From Defluviimonas sp. SAOS-178_SWC (GTDB lineage: Bacteria; Pseudomonadota; Alphaproteobacteria; Rhodobacterales; Rhodobacteraceae), in NCBI RefSeq assembly GCF_039830135.1, contig NZ_CP156081.1, forward strand, positions 2,094,001 through 2,158,000: a stretch of DNA of 64,000 nucleotides. Direction: 5' to 3'. Below, in pieces: positions 7,636-17,756 of the stretch; the first letter of the stretch is position 1, and each line of letters begins with the position of its first letter. Below the pieces are notes generated by a model that searched no databases, was not told where the DNA came from, and saw nothing but the letters and a program-made list of their open reading frames with translations. The translations under genes and the position numbers were made by a program.

Positions 7636-9948
7636 GTGGTGTCGCATCCGGCGCTTTCCCCGCATCCGCTGACCCGAACCGCGCTGAATCTGGCGCCGCG
7701 CAGCCATTATCTTGTTGGAGCAGCCGTTCTTTTCGCGGCCGCCGCCTATTTCGTCTCCGATGGCGTGACCGGTCTCGCGATCTTTGCCGCCGCCGGTACT
7801 TTCGCCGCGCTGGCGGGACTCATTGCCTGGCTCTCCGGGCGTCACGGGCGCGCCGACAGCGACCTGCAAGACCAGATCGCGGAATTCATCGCCCACGATG
7901 CCTCCCCAAGCTTCACCACCGACGCGGAAGGGGAGATCGGCACCCAGAACCGTGCCGCGGTGGAACGCTTCGGCAGCAGGGGCGGGCAGACGCTGACGCG
8001 GACGCTGGGCGAGGTTTTCGCCAATCCCGCCGCCGTCCTCCACAGGATGCAGAACCGGGCCGAGGCGCTCGGTGCGGCGCGGGAGGATCTGGTGACTCGG
8101 CGCGGCCATGTCCGGCTGGCCGTGCACCGGATCGGCGAGGCGGGATTCCTCTGGCGGCTCGAGGACATGGCCGAGCGGGCCGTCGGCGGGCGCGGCGCCG
8201 AAACCATCAGCCTGCCGATGCTGACGGTTTCGAAGACCGGGACGATCCTTTTCATGAACGAGGCGTTGCGCCGGCTGGTCGGGGAACGGGTGAAGACCCT
8301 CGACCGCATCTTCAAGGATCTTCCCCTGCGGCCGGGCGAAGAGCACGAAATCGCGGGCGCGGACGGGTCGATTCGGGCCCTGGTCGCGTCGCTCGAAAGC
8401 GCGGGCGGGCGGCGGGAAATCTACCTGCTGCCTGCGGCGGCGGGGGCAACGCCCTTTGCGGGCGATCCGACGGCCTTCGAAACCCTTCCCGTCGCGCTCC
8501 TGCGCGTCGGCAGTTCGGGCGATCTGCGTGAGGCAAACCGCGCGGCCCGGACGCTTTTGGGGAATGCGGAGGTCGGAACCGGCCTTGCGGCGTTGCTGGA
8601 AGGGCTCGGGCGGCCCGTGAACGACTGGCTCGCCGACGCGCTGGCGGGCCGGGCCGACCAGCGCCCCGAAGTCCTGCGCGTGCGCGGCGCGGAACAGGAT
8701 GTCTACCTCCAGGTGACGCTGACCCGCGTCGTGGAGGAGGGGCGGCCGGCCCTCGTCGCGGTCCTGTCGGACGCGACCAAGCTCAAGACGCTCGAGGCGC
8801 AATTCGTGCAGAGTCAGAAGATGCAGGCGATCGGACAGCTCGCCGGTGGTGTCGCGCATGATTTCAACAACCTGCTGACCGCGATTTCGGGGCACTGCGA
8901 CCTCCTGCTCCTGCGGCACGACAAGGGCGATCCCGATTATGCCGACCTCGTGCAGATCAACCAGAACGCCAACCGGGCGGCGAGCCTCGTCGGCCAGCTG
9001 CTCGCATTCTCGCGCAAGCAGACGCTGAAGCCGCAGGTCATCGACCTGCGCGATTCCCTTTCGGACCTGACGCATCTTCTGAACCGTCTGGTCGGCGAAA
9101 AGGTCCGGCTGACCCTCGTGCACGACCCCGAATTGCGCCCGATCCGCGCCGACAAGCGCCAGCTGGAACAGGTGCTGATGAACCTTGTCGTCAATGCCCG
9201 CGACGCGATGCCGGGGGGCGGCGAGATCCGGATCGAGACGGAGAACCAGTCTCTCGAGGAAGGGCTGAAGCGCGACCGCGCGGTCGTGGCGCCCGGGGAG
9301 TATGTCGTCGTCCGGGTCACGGACTATGGGATCGGGATCGCCACGGACAAGCTGCCGAAGATCTTCGAACCCTTCTTCACGACCAAGCGGCAGGGCGAGG
9401 GGACGGGGCTTGGCCTGTCGACCGCCTACGGGATCGTGAAGCAGACGGGCGGCTTCATCTTCTGCGACAGCATCGTCGGGCAAGGAACGACATTCACACT
9501 CTATTTCCCGGTTCACGACCAAGTCGAGGAGGTCGAGGTCCGACCGCAGGCAACGTCTGCGCCGCGCCGCGTCACCCGCAGCGGCGAAGGCGTCGTCCTG
9601 CTGGTCGAGGACGAAGCGCCGGTCCGCGCCTTCGCGAGCCGGGCGCTGCGAATGCGCGGATACACGGTGATCGAGGCGGAGAACGCCGAAGAGGCGCTGA
9701 AGACGCTGGAAGACGGTTCCCTCGCGATCGATGTCTTCGTGACCGACGTGATCATGCCGGGAATGGACGGGCCGTCCTGGGTGCGCGAGGCGCTCAAGGA
9801 ACGCCCCAATACCCGGGTTGTCTTCGTTTCGGGTTATTCGGAGGAGAGCCTGACCGAAACGCGGGAACGGATTCCGAACTCGGTCTTCCTGCCGAAGCCG
9901 TTCTCGCTCAGCGAACTGACCGCGACCGTACAGGGCCAGATTCACTGA
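7636..9948 (+). CDS. cckA: CckA-type hybrid sensor histidine kinase/phosphatase
   Basis: 770 residues, GTG start with GAAGGGA 5 bp upstream. Two membrane helices lie at about 25-68, two PAS-like regions follow (about 80-180 and 190-380), then a HisKA domain with GGVAHDFNNLLTAI (phospho-His near 408), an HATPase domain (NLVVNARDAMPGGG, GTGLGLSTAYGIV) and a C-terminal receiver (about 652-770, phospho-Asp in VTDVIMPGMDG near 704). This architecture and the HDFNNLLTAI motif are those of CckA, which feeds ChpT and CtrA. In Rhodobacter that pathway controls motility and gene transfer agents. Confidence 0.9.
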   Translation: MVSHPALSPHPLTRTALNLAPRSHYLVGAAVLFAAAAYFVSDGVTGLAIFAAAGTFAALAGLIAWLSGRHGRADSDLQDQIAEFIAHDASPSFTTDAEGEIGTQNRAAVERFGSRGGQTLTRTLGEVFANPAAVLHRMQNRAEALGAAREDLVTRRGHVRLAVHRIGEAGFLWRLEDMAERAVGGRGAETISLPMLTVSKTGTILFMNEALRRLVGERVKTLDRIFKDLPLRPGEEHEIAGADGSIRALVASLESAGGRREIYLLPAAAGATPFAGDPTAFETLPVALLRVGSSGDLREANRAARTLLGNAEVGTGLAALLEGLGRPVNDWLADALAGRADQRPEVLRVRGAEQDVYLQVTLTRVVEEGRPALVAVLSDATKLKTLEAQFVQSQKMQAIGQLAGGVAHDFNNLLTAISGHCDLLLLRHDKGDPDYADLVQINQNANRAASLVGQLLAFSRKQTLKPQVIDLRDSLSDLTHLLNRLVGEKVRLTLVHDPELRPIRADKRQLEQVLMNLVVNARDAMPGGGEIRIETENQSLEEGLKRDRAVVAPGEYVVVRVTDYGIGIATDKLPKIFEPFFTTKRQGEGTGLGLSTAYGIVKQTGGFIFCDSIVGQGTTFTLYFPVHDQVEEVEVRPQATSAPRRVTRSGEGVVLLVEDEAPVRAFASRALRMRGYTVIEAENAEEALKTLEDGSLAIDVFVTDVIMPGMDGPSWVREALKERPNTRVVFVSGYSEESLTETRERIPNSVFLPKPFSLSELTATVQGQIH

Positions 9949-10086
9949 CGGAGCGGCCGGGTCCCCCGGCAATGAGCGGGCCTGCCGGGGGGCGGCGCAT
10001 CGAGGCAGATGTGCCATGGCGGCAGAGCAATCGCGACCCGCTCCGACGCTTTCGCGCCGGGGCGGTCGCCAGAATGCCCCGTTCCC

Positions 10087-10680
10087 TCAGGTCCGGAGCG
10101 AGTCGTAGAGGGCGAAATCCTTGACGCAGGCCTCGCGCAGGCGCGCCTCGAGCGCCGGATCGAGATCCGTGGACCCTTCCGGCGACACGTTGAGCCGGGG
10201 CAGAGTGATCTCGCAGTCCAGCCGGTCTTCGAGAAAGCCGACGAGGCTTCCCATGTCGTCGTAGCGGAACAGCCGGTCGACACCCGGACCTTTCTCGGGA
10301 ACGAGGAACCGGCTCTGCCAGCCGACATTGGCGTATTCGGGTTGGGGATCGCTGAGATAGCCCTCGATAAAGTTGTTGAAACTCATACCCGAGGTGCTGC
10401 GGTCGGGATGGACGCCGCTGATCCGCTGGCGGTAGCGATACCAGCTGCCGAGCCAGTCGATAGGTTCCCGCATCACCGCGACGACCATGAAATCCTCGTC
10501 GGCGGCAAGTTCGAGATAGGGCGCGAGGAAACGCCAGTACCGATGCACCGAGGTGTGCTTCAGTTCGGGCGGGCGCTGGATCACCACGCTCGCCAGCGGC
10601 TCCAGCGCCGCCTCGATCGCCGTGGTGCCCGTCTTTGGCGTCGCGAGGTAGACGAGTCGCTGTTTCCAGAAAACCAGCAT
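10087..10680 (-). CDS. Small sulfotransferase-family protein
   Basis: 197 residues from the ATG at 10680, which has AAGGAT upstream; a longer frame starting at 10725 lacks this. The N-terminal VYLATPKTGTTAIEAAL is the P-loop-like 5'-phosphosulfate-binding loop of the sulfotransferase superfamily, and VAVMREPIDWLGSWYRYRQR resembles the 3'-phosphate motif. It is shorter than typical enzymes (250-300 residues). It is divergent from recA. Substrate unknown; a role in modifying a surface glycan or small molecule is only a guess. Confidence 0.7.
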   Translation of the reverse strand: MLVFWKQRLVYLATPKTGTTAIEAALEPLASVVIQRPPELKHTSVHRYWRFLAPYLELAADEDFMVVAVMREPIDWLGSWYRYRQRISGVHPDRSTSGMSFNNFIEGYLSDPQPEYANVGWQSRFLVPEKGPGVDRLFRYDDMGSLVGFLEDRLDCEITLPRLNVSPEGSTDLDPALEARLREACVKDFALYDSLRT

Positions 10681-10781
10681 GCCGATCCTTTTCTTCACAC
10701 GCGGGACACGAAATCCCGGCGCCATTAACTAAACATTTACCCAAAGGAGAAAAGCTCGATTTTAGAAAAATGAGTTGTAAT

Positions 10782-10796
10782 GTTCCCTCTTTGATC
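10782..10796. promoter_or_regulatory. LexA/SOS box GTTC-N7-GATC upstream of recA
   Basis: GTTCCCTCTTTGATC matches the Rhodobacter-type SOS box GTTC-N7-GATC exactly. It lies 78 bp before the recA start codon. Confidence 0.7.
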
Positions 10797-10808
10797 TCAT
10801 AACGCTGA

Positions 10809-10823
10809 GAACAAGAGGCGAAC
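10809..10823. promoter_or_regulatory. LexA/SOS box GAAC-N7-GAAC upstream of recA
   Basis: GAACAAGAGGCGAAC is an exact direct repeat, equal to GTTC-N7-GTTC on the other strand, the alphaproteobacterial LexA motif. It lies 12 bp after the first box and 50 bp before the recA start. Confidence 0.7.
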
Positions 10824-10873
10824 ACGAGCAATGATTGCCGCGCCCCGACGGGTGTGAAATAAGGAACCGAACA

Positions 10874-11947
10874 ATGGCAGTGACGAACCTTCTCGACATG
10901 AACGACAAGCGCTCCGCGGACAAACAGAAAGCGCTCGACAGCGCGCTCGCCCAGATCGAACGGCAGTTCGGCAAGGGTTCCATCATGAAGCTCGGCGCCG
11001 ACAATCCGGTGATGGAGATCGAGGCGACCTCGACCGGCTCGCTCGGGCTCGATATCGCGCTCGGCATCGGCGGATTGCCGAAGGGCCGGGTGGTCGAGAT
11101 CTACGGGCCGGAAAGCTCTGGCAAGACGACGCTGACGCTCCATGTCGTGGCCGAAGAGCAGAAGAAGGGCGGCGTCTGCGCCTTCGTCGACGCCGAGCAC
11201 GCGCTCGACCCGCAATATGCCAAGAAGCTCGGCGTCAACCTCGACGAGCTTCTGATCTCGCAGCCCGATACCGGCGAGCAGGCGCTGGAGATCGTTGACA
11301 CGCTGGTGCGGTCCGGCGCGGTCAGCCTTGTCGTCGTCGACTCGGTCGCGGCGCTCGTGCCGAAGTCCGAGCTTGAGGGCGACATGGGCGATTCCAGCGT
11401 CGGTGTGCATGCCCGCCTGATGAGCCAGGCGATGCGGAAGCTGACGAGCTCCATCAGCCGCTCGAACTGCATGGTGATCTTCATCAACCAGATCCGCATG
11501 AAGATCGGCGTGATGTTCGGTTCGCCCGAGACGACGACGGGCGGCAACGCGCTCAAGTTCTACGCGTCCGTCCGGCTCGATATCCGCCGCATCGGCTCGA
11601 TCAAGGATCGCGACGAGGTGGTCGGCAACACCACCCGCGTAAAGGTCGTGAAGAACAAGGTGTCGCCACCCTTCAAGCAGGTCGAGTTCGACATCATGTA
11701 CGGCGAGGGGATCTCCAAGACCGGCGAGTTGATCGACCTTGGCGTGAAGGCCGGGGTCGTGGAAAAGTCCGGCGCCTGGTATTCCTACGGGGATGAGCGC
11801 ATCGGCCAGGGGCGCGAGAACGCCAAGCAGTTCCTCAAGGACAATCCCGATTTCGCCCACGCCATCGAGGACAAGATCCGCGCCAGCCACGGGCTCGATT
11901 TCGGGGCCTCGGATGACGGTCCGGGCGACGACGTCATGGAGGCCTGA
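10874..11947 (+). CDS. recA: RecA recombinase
   Basis: 357 residues. The start ATG at 10874 has AAGGAAC just upstream and gives the usual short N-terminus before [21 protein letters not shown]; an upstream in-frame start would run into the SOS boxes. Walker [10 protein letters not shown], Walker [11 protein letters not shown], the L2/DNA-binding segment ([20 protein letters not shown]) and the acidic C-terminus are all present. It catalyses strand exchange and LexA self-cleavage. Regulated by two LexA boxes; a terminator follows. Confidence 0.98.
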   Translation: MAVTNLLDMNDKRSADKQKALDSALAQIERQFGKGSIMKLGADNPVMEIEATSTGSLGLDIALGIGGLPKGRVVEIYGPESSGKTTLTLHVVAEEQKKGGVCAFVDAEHALDPQYAKKLGVNLDELLISQPDTGEQALEIVDTLVRSGAVSLVVVDSVAALVPKSELEGDMGDSSVGVHARLMSQAMRKLTSSISRSNCMVIFINQIRMKIGVMFGSPETTTGGNALKFYASVRLDIRRIGSIKDRDEVVGNTTRVKVVKNKVSPPFKQVEFDIMYGEGISKTGELIDLGVKAGVVEKSGAWYSYGDERIGQGRENAKQFLKDNPDFAHAIEDKIRASHGLDFGASDDGPGDDVMEA

Positions 11948-11977
11948 CCGGGCTGCGCCGGAAGACGAAGGCAGGAA

Positions 11978-12005
11978 GGCCGGGCCATCACGCCCGGTCT
12001 TTTTT
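11978..12005 (+). terminator. Rho-independent terminator of recA
   Basis: An 8-bp stem (11978-11985 with 11992-11999, one G-T pair) around a 6-nt loop is followed by six T residues (12000-12005). It lies 30 bp after the recA stop and separates recA from alaS. Confidence 0.85.
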
Positions 12006-12173
12006 CGTGAGATCGCTGCCGCCGGCCCGGCCCCCCGACATGGCCGGAGCCGTCCCCGACTGTATTGCAGAGAGCGTCTTTCGCAGATGCGGAAAGCCTT
12101 GCTGGACAGGGGGGCGGGCGAAAGATAAACGTGTCGGGCCGACTGCCCCTCGCTTTCCCGGAGCCGCGATCCG

Positions 12174-14840
12174 ATGCCCAGCCTGAACGATATCCGCTCG
12201 ACCTTCCTCGACTATTTCAAGCGCAACGACCACCGGGTCGTCGCGAGTTCGCCGCTTGTCCCGCGCAACGATCCGACTCTGATGTTCACCAATTCGGGCA
12301 TGGTGCAGTTCAAGAACTGCTTCACCGGGGTGGAAAAGCGCGACTACGTGCGTGCGACGACGGCGCAGAAATGCGTACGCGCGGGCGGCAAGCACAACGA
12401 TCTCGACAATGTCGGCTACACCGCGCGGCACCACACGTTCTTCGAGATGCTCGGCAACTTCTCGTTCGGCGACTATTTCAAGGAGGAGGCGATCCCCTAT
12501 GCGTGGGAATTGCTGACCAAGGATTTCGGGCTGAACAAGGACCGGCTTCTGGTCACCGTCTACCATACCGATGACGAGGCGGCGGGGATCTGGAAGAAGG
12601 TCGCGGGCCTGTCGGACGACCGCATCATCCGCATCCCCACGGACGACAATTTCTGGCGCATGGGGCCGACCGGCCCCTGCGGCCCCTGTACCGAGATCTT
12701 CTACGACCACGGGCCCAGCATCTGGGGCGGCCCTCCGGGTTCGGCCGAGGAGGACGGCGACCGCTTCATCGAGATCTGGAACCTCGTCTTCATGCAGAAC
12801 GAGCAGTTCGAGGACGGCTCGATGCGGGCGCTCGACATGCAGTCGATCGACACCGGCATGGGGCTGGAACGGATCGGCGCGCTCCTCCAGGGCAAGCACG
12901 ACAATTACGACACGGACCTGATGCGGAGCCTGATCGAGGCCTCCGCGCATGGCACGTCGACCGATCCCGACGGGCCGGGCAAGGTTCATCACCGGGTGAT
13001 CGCGGATCACCTGCGCTCCACCTCGTTCCTCATCGCCGACGGGGTGATGCCGTCGAACGAAGGCCGTGGCTATGTTCTGCGCCGGATCATGCGGCGGGCC
13101 ATGCGGCATGCGCATCTTCTGGGCGCGGATGACCCGCTGATGTACCGGCTGGTGCCGGCGCTGGTGCGCCAGATGGGCGCGGCCTATCCCGAACTCGTGC
13201 GCGCCGAGGCACTGATCGAGGAAACGCTGAAACTGGAAGAGACGCGGTTCAAGCAGACGCTCGATCGCGGGCTGAGGCTCCTTGACGACGAGCTTTCGAA
13301 GCTCGGCGAGGGCCAGCCCCTGCCGGGTGCGGCGGCGTTCCGGCTTTACGACACTTATGGCTTCCCGCTCGACCTCACCCAGGACGCGCTGCGCGAGAAG
13401 GGTCGCGCCGTCGACGTCAAGGGGTTCGGCCACGCGATGGAGGAACAGAAGGCCAAGGCGCGGGCCGCCTGGGCCGGATCGGGCGAAACGAAGGACGCAC
13501 AGATCTGGTTCGACCTCACGGAAAAGCACGGGGCCACGGAATTCCTCGGCTACGACACCGAGACGGCCGAAGGCCAGATCGTGGCGCTCGTCGCCGACGG
13601 GAAGGAAACCGGATCGGCCGCCGCGGGGGCGAAGATCCAGATCGTCGTCAACCAGACGCCGTTCTATGCCGAGGCCGGCGGCCAGGTCGGCGACAGTGGC
13701 CTGATCCGCACCGATACCGGGACAGCGACGGTGACCGACACCAGGAAGGCCGCAGGCGTTTTCATCCATATCGCTGAAGTGAGCGATGGCCAGATCGCGC
13801 GCGGTCAGCCGGCGAAGCTGGAGGTCGGCCATACCCGCCGCTCGGCCATCCGCGCCAACCACTCGGCGACCCACCTCCTGCACGAGGCCCTGCGCCGCGC
13901 GCTCGGCGCCCATGTCGCACAGCGCGGCTCGCTCAATGCCGAGGACCGGCTGCGCTTCGACTTCAGCCATTCGAAGGCGATGTCGGCCGATGAGGTCGCG
14001 ACGGTCGAGGCCGAGGTCAACGAATACATCCGCCAGAACAGCCCGGTCGAGACACGGATCATGACGCCGGACGATGCCCGCGCGCTCGGCGCGCAGGCGC
14101 TGTTTGGCGAGAAATACGGCGACGAGGTGCGCGTCGTGTCGATGGGCCGCCTGGCCGGCGCCGGCAAGGGTACCGACGGCGCCACCTATTCGCTCGAGCT
14201 TTGCGGCGGCACCCATGTTGCCCGCACCGGCGATATCGGTGCCTTCGCGCTTCTGGGCGACAGCGCGTCCTCGGCAGGCGTGCGGCGGATCGAGGCGCTG
14301 ACCGGGCAGGCGGCGCTCGACCATCTGCGCCGGCAGGATCAGCGGCTTTCGGAAGTCGCGGCGGTGCTGAAGGCGCAGCCGGGCGACGTGCCGGCGCGGG
14401 TGAAGGCGCTGATGGAGGAACGCAAGGCGCTTGCCAATGAAGTGGCGCAGCTACGCCGCGAACTCGCGATGGGCGGAGGCGCTGGCACAGCCGTCCCGGA
14501 AACGCGCGAGATCGGCGGGGTGAAGTTTCTGCCGCAGGTCGTCGCCGGCGTGTCGGGCAAGGATCTTCCGGCGCTCGTCGATGAACTCAAGGCGCGCATC
14601 GGCTCCGGCGCGGTACTCGTCGTCGCCGATACCGGCGGCAAGGCGGCGGTCGCGGCGGGCGTCACCAGTGACCTGACCGGGCGGCTTTCGGCCGTCGAGA
14701 TCGTTAAGGCCGCCGCCGCCGCGCTTGGCGGCAAGGGCGGCGGCGGCAGGCCCGACATGGCGCAGGCCGGCGGCGCGGATGCGTCGAAGGCCGACGATGC
14801 CGTAAAGGCCGCCGAGGCGGTGATCGGAGGTGCGGCATGA
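12174..14840 (+). CDS. alaS: Alanyl-tRNA synthetase
   Basis: 888 residues. The N-terminal catalytic core shows [16 protein letters not shown] and [14 protein letters not shown]. The editing domain carries the zinc ligands [13 protein letters not shown] (HxxxH) and [11 protein letters not shown] (CxxxH), and a C-terminal DHHA1-like domain follows. It charges tRNA-Ala in the cytoplasm. It lies downstream of recA, as in many alphaproteobacteria, but behind its own leader of about 170 bp. Its stop overlaps the next start (ATGA). Confidence 0.97.
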   Translation: MPSLNDIRSTFLDYFKRNDHRVVASSPLVPRNDPTLMFTNSGMVQFKNCFTGVEKRDYVRATTAQKCVRAGGKHNDLDNVGYTARHHTFFEMLGNFSFGDYFKEEAIPYAWELLTKDFGLNKDRLLVTVYHTDDEAAGIWKKVAGLSDDRIIRIPTDDNFWRMGPTGPCGPCTEIFYDHGPSIWGGPPGSAEEDGDRFIEIWNLVFMQNEQFEDGSMRALDMQSIDTGMGLERIGALLQGKHDNYDTDLMRSLIEASAHGTSTDPDGPGKVHHRVIADHLRSTSFLIADGVMPSNEGRGYVLRRIMRRAMRHAHLLGADDPLMYRLVPALVRQMGAAYPELVRAEALIEETLKLEETRFKQTLDRGLRLLDDELSKLGEGQPLPGAAAFRLYDTYGFPLDLTQDALREKGRAVDVKGFGHAMEEQKAKARAAWAGSGETKDAQIWFDLTEKHGATEFLGYDTETAEGQIVALVADGKETGSAAAGAKIQIVVNQTPFYAEAGGQVGDSGLIRTDTGTATVTDTRKAAGVFIHIAEVSDGQIARGQPAKLEVGHTRRSAIRANHSATHLLHEALRRALGAHVAQRGSLNAEDRLRFDFSHSKAMSADEVATVEAEVNEYIRQNSPVETRIMTPDDARALGAQALFGEKYGDEVRVVSMGRLAGAGKGTDGATYSLELCGGTHVARTGDIGAFALLGDSASSAGVRRIEALTGQAALDHLRRQDQRLSEVAAVLKAQPGDVPARVKALMEERKALANEVAQLRRELAMGGGAGTAVPETREIGGVKFLPQVVAGVSGKDLPALVDELKARIGSGAVLVVADTGGKAAVAAGVTSDLTGRLSAVEIVKAAAAALGGKGGGGRPDMAQAGGADASKADDAVKAAEAVIGGAA

Positions 14841-15133
14841 GCGAGACGAAGTCAGCCCTCTGGATCGCCCATGTGAAGGTGCTCGACGCAGAGGCCTACG
14901 GCAAGTACGCCGCCCTCGCCGGGCCGGCGATCGCCAAGCATGGCGGTGTGTTCCTTGCGCGGGGCGGACGCCATGTTCAACTCGAAGGCAACGACCGGCC
15001 GCGCAACGTGGTGGCACGCTTCCCGTCGCTCGACGCGGCGGTCGCCTGTTACCACAGCCCCGAATATCAGGCCGCGCTCGCCCATGCGAAGGGCGCGTCG
15101 GAACGCGACCTGATGGTGGTCGAGGAAAGCTGA
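14837..15133 (+). CDS. DUF1330 family protein
   Basis: 98 residues, starting inside the alaS stop (ATGA overlap). [31 protein letters not shown] and [28 protein letters not shown] match the small dimeric alpha-beta barrel DUF1330 fold. No enzymatic function is established for the family. Coupling to alaS is probably fortuitous. Confidence 0.85.
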   Translation: MSETKSALWIAHVKVLDAEAYGKYAALAGPAIAKHGGVFLARGGRHVQLEGNDRPRNVVARFPSLDAAVACYHSPEYQAALAHAKGASERDLMVVEES

Positions 15134-15219
15134 GGCGGCGGGCCTTCGTCCGCCGCGATATTGCCGTTTTGAGCAGGGTGAGGGACAGAAGTCCCCATAA
15201 GGAACGGGCGAGGGCGAGA

Positions 15220-16011
15220 ATGTGCAGATGGGCGGCCTATACCGGTGAGCCGGTCTTCCTCGAGGAGATCGTAAGCCGGCCGGGACATTCCCTGATCCAT
15301 CAAAGCCACGGCGCGACCCAGAGCAAGACCGCGATCAATGCCGACGGGTTCGGCGTCGCCTGGTATGGCGAGCGGGAGGAGCCGGGCCTCTTCCGCGACA
15401 TCCTTCCCGCCTGGTCGGACCCGAACCTGCGGTCGCTGACCGCCCAGGTGAAGTCGCCCCTCTTTCTTGCCCATGTCCGCGCCTCGACCGGGACGGCGAC
15501 GAGCCGCAACAACTGCCACCCGTTCGTCGTCGGCAACTGGACCTTCATGCATAACGGCCAGATCGGCGGTTACGACGGGTTTCGCCGCGATGCCGAAATG
15601 CTTATCCCCGACCCGCTCTATCCGCACCGGAAAGGCGCCACCGACAGTGAGGCCCTGTTCCTGATCGCGCTCGGCGAGGGCCTCAGGGACGACGCGAAGG
15701 GGGCGCTGGAGCGGGCGACCGCCCGGCTCGAAAGCCTGTCACGCCTGAAGGGCGCCGCCCCCCATGTCCGGATGACGGCCGCGTTTTCGGACGGAAAGCG
15801 GCTTTTCGCTGTGCGCTATGCCACCGACGAGAACGCCCCGACGCTCTATCATCGCTGGTCGGAGATGCGGCGCGGTCGGGCCGTCGTTTCCGAACCCCTG
15901 GAGGCCGGAGAGTGCTGGGATTCTGTCCCGCCCGGCAGCTTCTGCACATTCGAGGCGGATGGCGTGACGATCGAACCCTTCGAGCCGCGCTGCCTCGCCC
16001 GGGTCGCCTGA
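15220..16011 (+). CDS. Class II glutamine amidotransferase (YafJ/EgtC-like)
   Basis: 263 residues from the ATG at 15220, chosen because it places Cys at position 2 (MCRWAAY), the N-terminal nucleophile after Met removal. Other family features: INADGFGVAWYG, FLAHVRASTGTATSRNNCHPF and WTFMHNGQIGGY, which form the glutaminase pocket. There is no synthase domain, as in YafJ and EgtC-type proteins. The physiological substrate (glutamine or a gamma-glutamyl compound) is unknown. Confidence 0.88.
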   Translation: MCRWAAYTGEPVFLEEIVSRPGHSLIHQSHGATQSKTAINADGFGVAWYGEREEPGLFRDILPAWSDPNLRSLTAQVKSPLFLAHVRASTGTATSRNNCHPFVVGNWTFMHNGQIGGYDGFRRDAEMLIPDPLYPHRKGATDSEALFLIALGEGLRDDAKGALERATARLESLSRLKGAAPHVRMTAAFSDGKRLFAVRYATDENAPTLYHRWSEMRRGRAVVSEPLEAGECWDSVPPGSFCTFEADGVTIEPFEPRCLARVA

Positions 16012-16151
16012 CGCCCGACGCTGTCGGGCCGAGACCGGTGCCAGACCGATGCCAATGTCGTTTTCGCCCGCGAGATGACGTAATCCGCAGCCGAGGCCGC
16101 GCGAATAGCGATAAAACGGCGCCACAACCGGCAGTGTCAGGAGCATGCGGC

Positions 16152-17696
16152 ATGAACGAGGTGGCTGAAGGACGGCGGGCCCGTGGTGGTGGTGGCGCGG
16201 CGCGGCGGGCGGAACGGACAGCCGTTCGCATCGAATGCGCGAAGTTCATCGAGCGCAACATCCCCAATCTCGACATCCTCAACGAAGAGGCGCTCGAGAT
16301 CATCGAAACGAACGCCGAGACGATCCTTGAGGAGATCGGCGTCAATTTCGTCGAGAACCCCGAGGCGCTGATCCGCTGGAAAGAGGCTGGCGCCGACGTT
16401 CAGGGCGAGCGCGTCCGCATCCCGCGCGGGCTCGCGCGCGAACTGTGCAAGACCGCGCCGTCATCCTACGTCCAGCATGCGCGGAACGCGGAGCGGAACG
16501 TGACGGTGGGCGGGAAGGGGCTGGTCCTCGCGCCGGTCTACGGACCTCCCTTCGTGCGCGACGCCGATGGCGGCCGCCGGTATGCGACGCTCGACGATTT
16601 CCAGAAATTCGTGAAACTCGGCTACATGTCGAAATGGCTGCACCATTCCGGCGGGACGGTCTGCGAACCGACCGACGTGCCGGTCAACAAGCGTCATCTC
16701 GACATGCTCTTCGCGCATATGACGCTTTCGGACAAACCCTACATGGGGTCGGTGACCGAACCGAGCCGCGCCGAAGACTCGGTCGAGATGTCGAAGATCC
16801 TCTTCGGCGACGACTTCGTCGAACAGAACACGGTGATGACCTCGCTCATCAACATCAACTCGCCGATGACTTTCGACGGGATCATGATGGGCGCGCTCGA
16901 GGTCTACGCGCGCCATAATCAGGCCGCGATCATCTCGCCCTTCATCGTGGGCGGCGCGATGGCGCCGGTCACGGTCGCGGGCACGCTGACACAGGTTCTG
17001 GCCGAGGTGCTGGCCGGCGTCGCTTACAGCCAGCTCGTCCGCAAGGGTGCGCCGGTGATCTTCGGCGCCTTCGTGACCTCGATCGACATGAACTCCGGCG
17101 CGCCGACCTTTGGCACCCCCGAAGCCGCCCACATCACCTATGGCGCGGGCCAGCTTGCCCGGCGTCTGGGGCTTCCCTACCGCTCGGCCGGCTCGTTCTG
17201 CGGATCGAAGCTGCCTGATGCGCAGGCCGCCTACGAGACGTCGAACAGCCTCAACATGGGGCTTCTCTCCGGCGTCAACTTCATGCTCCATGCCTGCGGC
17301 TGGCTGGAAGGGGGCTTGGTGTCGTCCTTCGAGAAGTTCGTGATGGATGCCGACCAGCTCGGCACGCTCCATCACCTCGCCAAGGGCATCGACATGTCGG
17401 AAACCGGCCAGGCGATGGACGCGATCCGCGAAGTCGGTCCGGGCGGGCACTATCTCGGCTGCGCCCACACCCAGGCGAACTTCAAGCAGGCGTTCTGGCG
17501 GACCGAGCTTCTCGACTACAAGCCTTATGAGACTTGGGAGGAAGAGGGCGCCCGCGACACCGTGCAGCTTGCCCGCGCGCGGGTCACGAAGCTTCTGAAC
17601 GACTACCAGAAGCCGGCGATCGACCCTGCGGTCGAGGAAGCACTTGCCGACTATGTCGCGCGCAAGAAGGCCGCGGTTCCCGACGCCTTCATGTGA
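16152..17696 (+). CDS. Trimethylamine methyltransferase (MttB) family protein, pyrrolysine-free
   Basis: 514 residues from ATG 16152, the first ATG that leads into conserved sequence (the frame is open further upstream). The MttB fold is evident: LNEEALEIIETNAETILEEIGVNF near the N-terminus, then MTSLININSPMTFDG and GAPVIFGAFVTSIDMNSGAP. There is no in-frame TAG, so pyrrolysine is absent, as in the MtgB-type branch that uses quaternary amines such as glycine betaine. It would transfer a methyl group to a corrinoid protein, but no corrinoid partner gene is adjacent. Substrate is inference. Confidence 0.85.
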   Translation: MNEVAEGRRARGGGGAARRAERTAVRIECAKFIERNIPNLDILNEEALEIIETNAETILEEIGVNFVENPEALIRWKEAGADVQGERVRIPRGLARELCKTAPSSYVQHARNAERNVTVGGKGLVLAPVYGPPFVRDADGGRRYATLDDFQKFVKLGYMSKWLHHSGGTVCEPTDVPVNKRHLDMLFAHMTLSDKPYMGSVTEPSRAEDSVEMSKILFGDDFVEQNTVMTSLININSPMTFDGIMMGALEVYARHNQAAIISPFIVGGAMAPVTVAGTLTQVLAEVLAGVAYSQLVRKGAPVIFGAFVTSIDMNSGAPTFGTPEAAHITYGAGQLARRLGLPYRSAGSFCGSKLPDAQAAYETSNSLNMGLLSGVNFMLHACGWLEGGLVSSFEKFVMDADQLGTLHHLAKGIDMSETGQAMDAIREVGPGGHYLGCAHTQANFKQAFWRTELLDYKPYETWEEEGARDTVQLARARVTKLLNDYQKPAIDPAVEEALADYVARKKAAVPDAFM

Positions 17697-17717
17697 TCCT
17701 CGCGATCAACGCGGATC

Positions 17718-17747
17718 AGGCCGCTCCCGCACCGGGGGCGGCCTTTT
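17718..17747 (+). terminator. Intrinsic terminator after the MttB-family gene
   Basis: A 10-bp stem (17719-17728 with 17734-17743, one G-T pair) with a 5-nt loop is followed by TTTT (17744-17747). It begins 22 bp after the stop and just before the convergent DUF6477 gene. Confidence 0.75.
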
Positions 17748-17756
17748 CGTATCCCC

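Noticed and set aside
9956..9970. GCCGGG/CCCGGC hairpin after cckA
   Set aside because: Short stem, 3-nt loop and no T-run; too weak to call a terminator.
7507..10017. Very long open frame (over 800 codons) on the minus strand opposite cckA
   Set aside because: Low-complexity Arg/Gly/Asp-rich translation without domains; it mirrors the GC-rich third positions of cckA.
10725..10739. TTAA-N7-TTTA in the sulfotransferase/recA gap
   Set aside because: One mismatch to the CtrA consensus in an A+T-rich promoter region; expected by chance.
11988..14324. Long minus-strand open frame opposite alaS
   Set aside because: No recognisable domain; alaS on the plus strand is complete.
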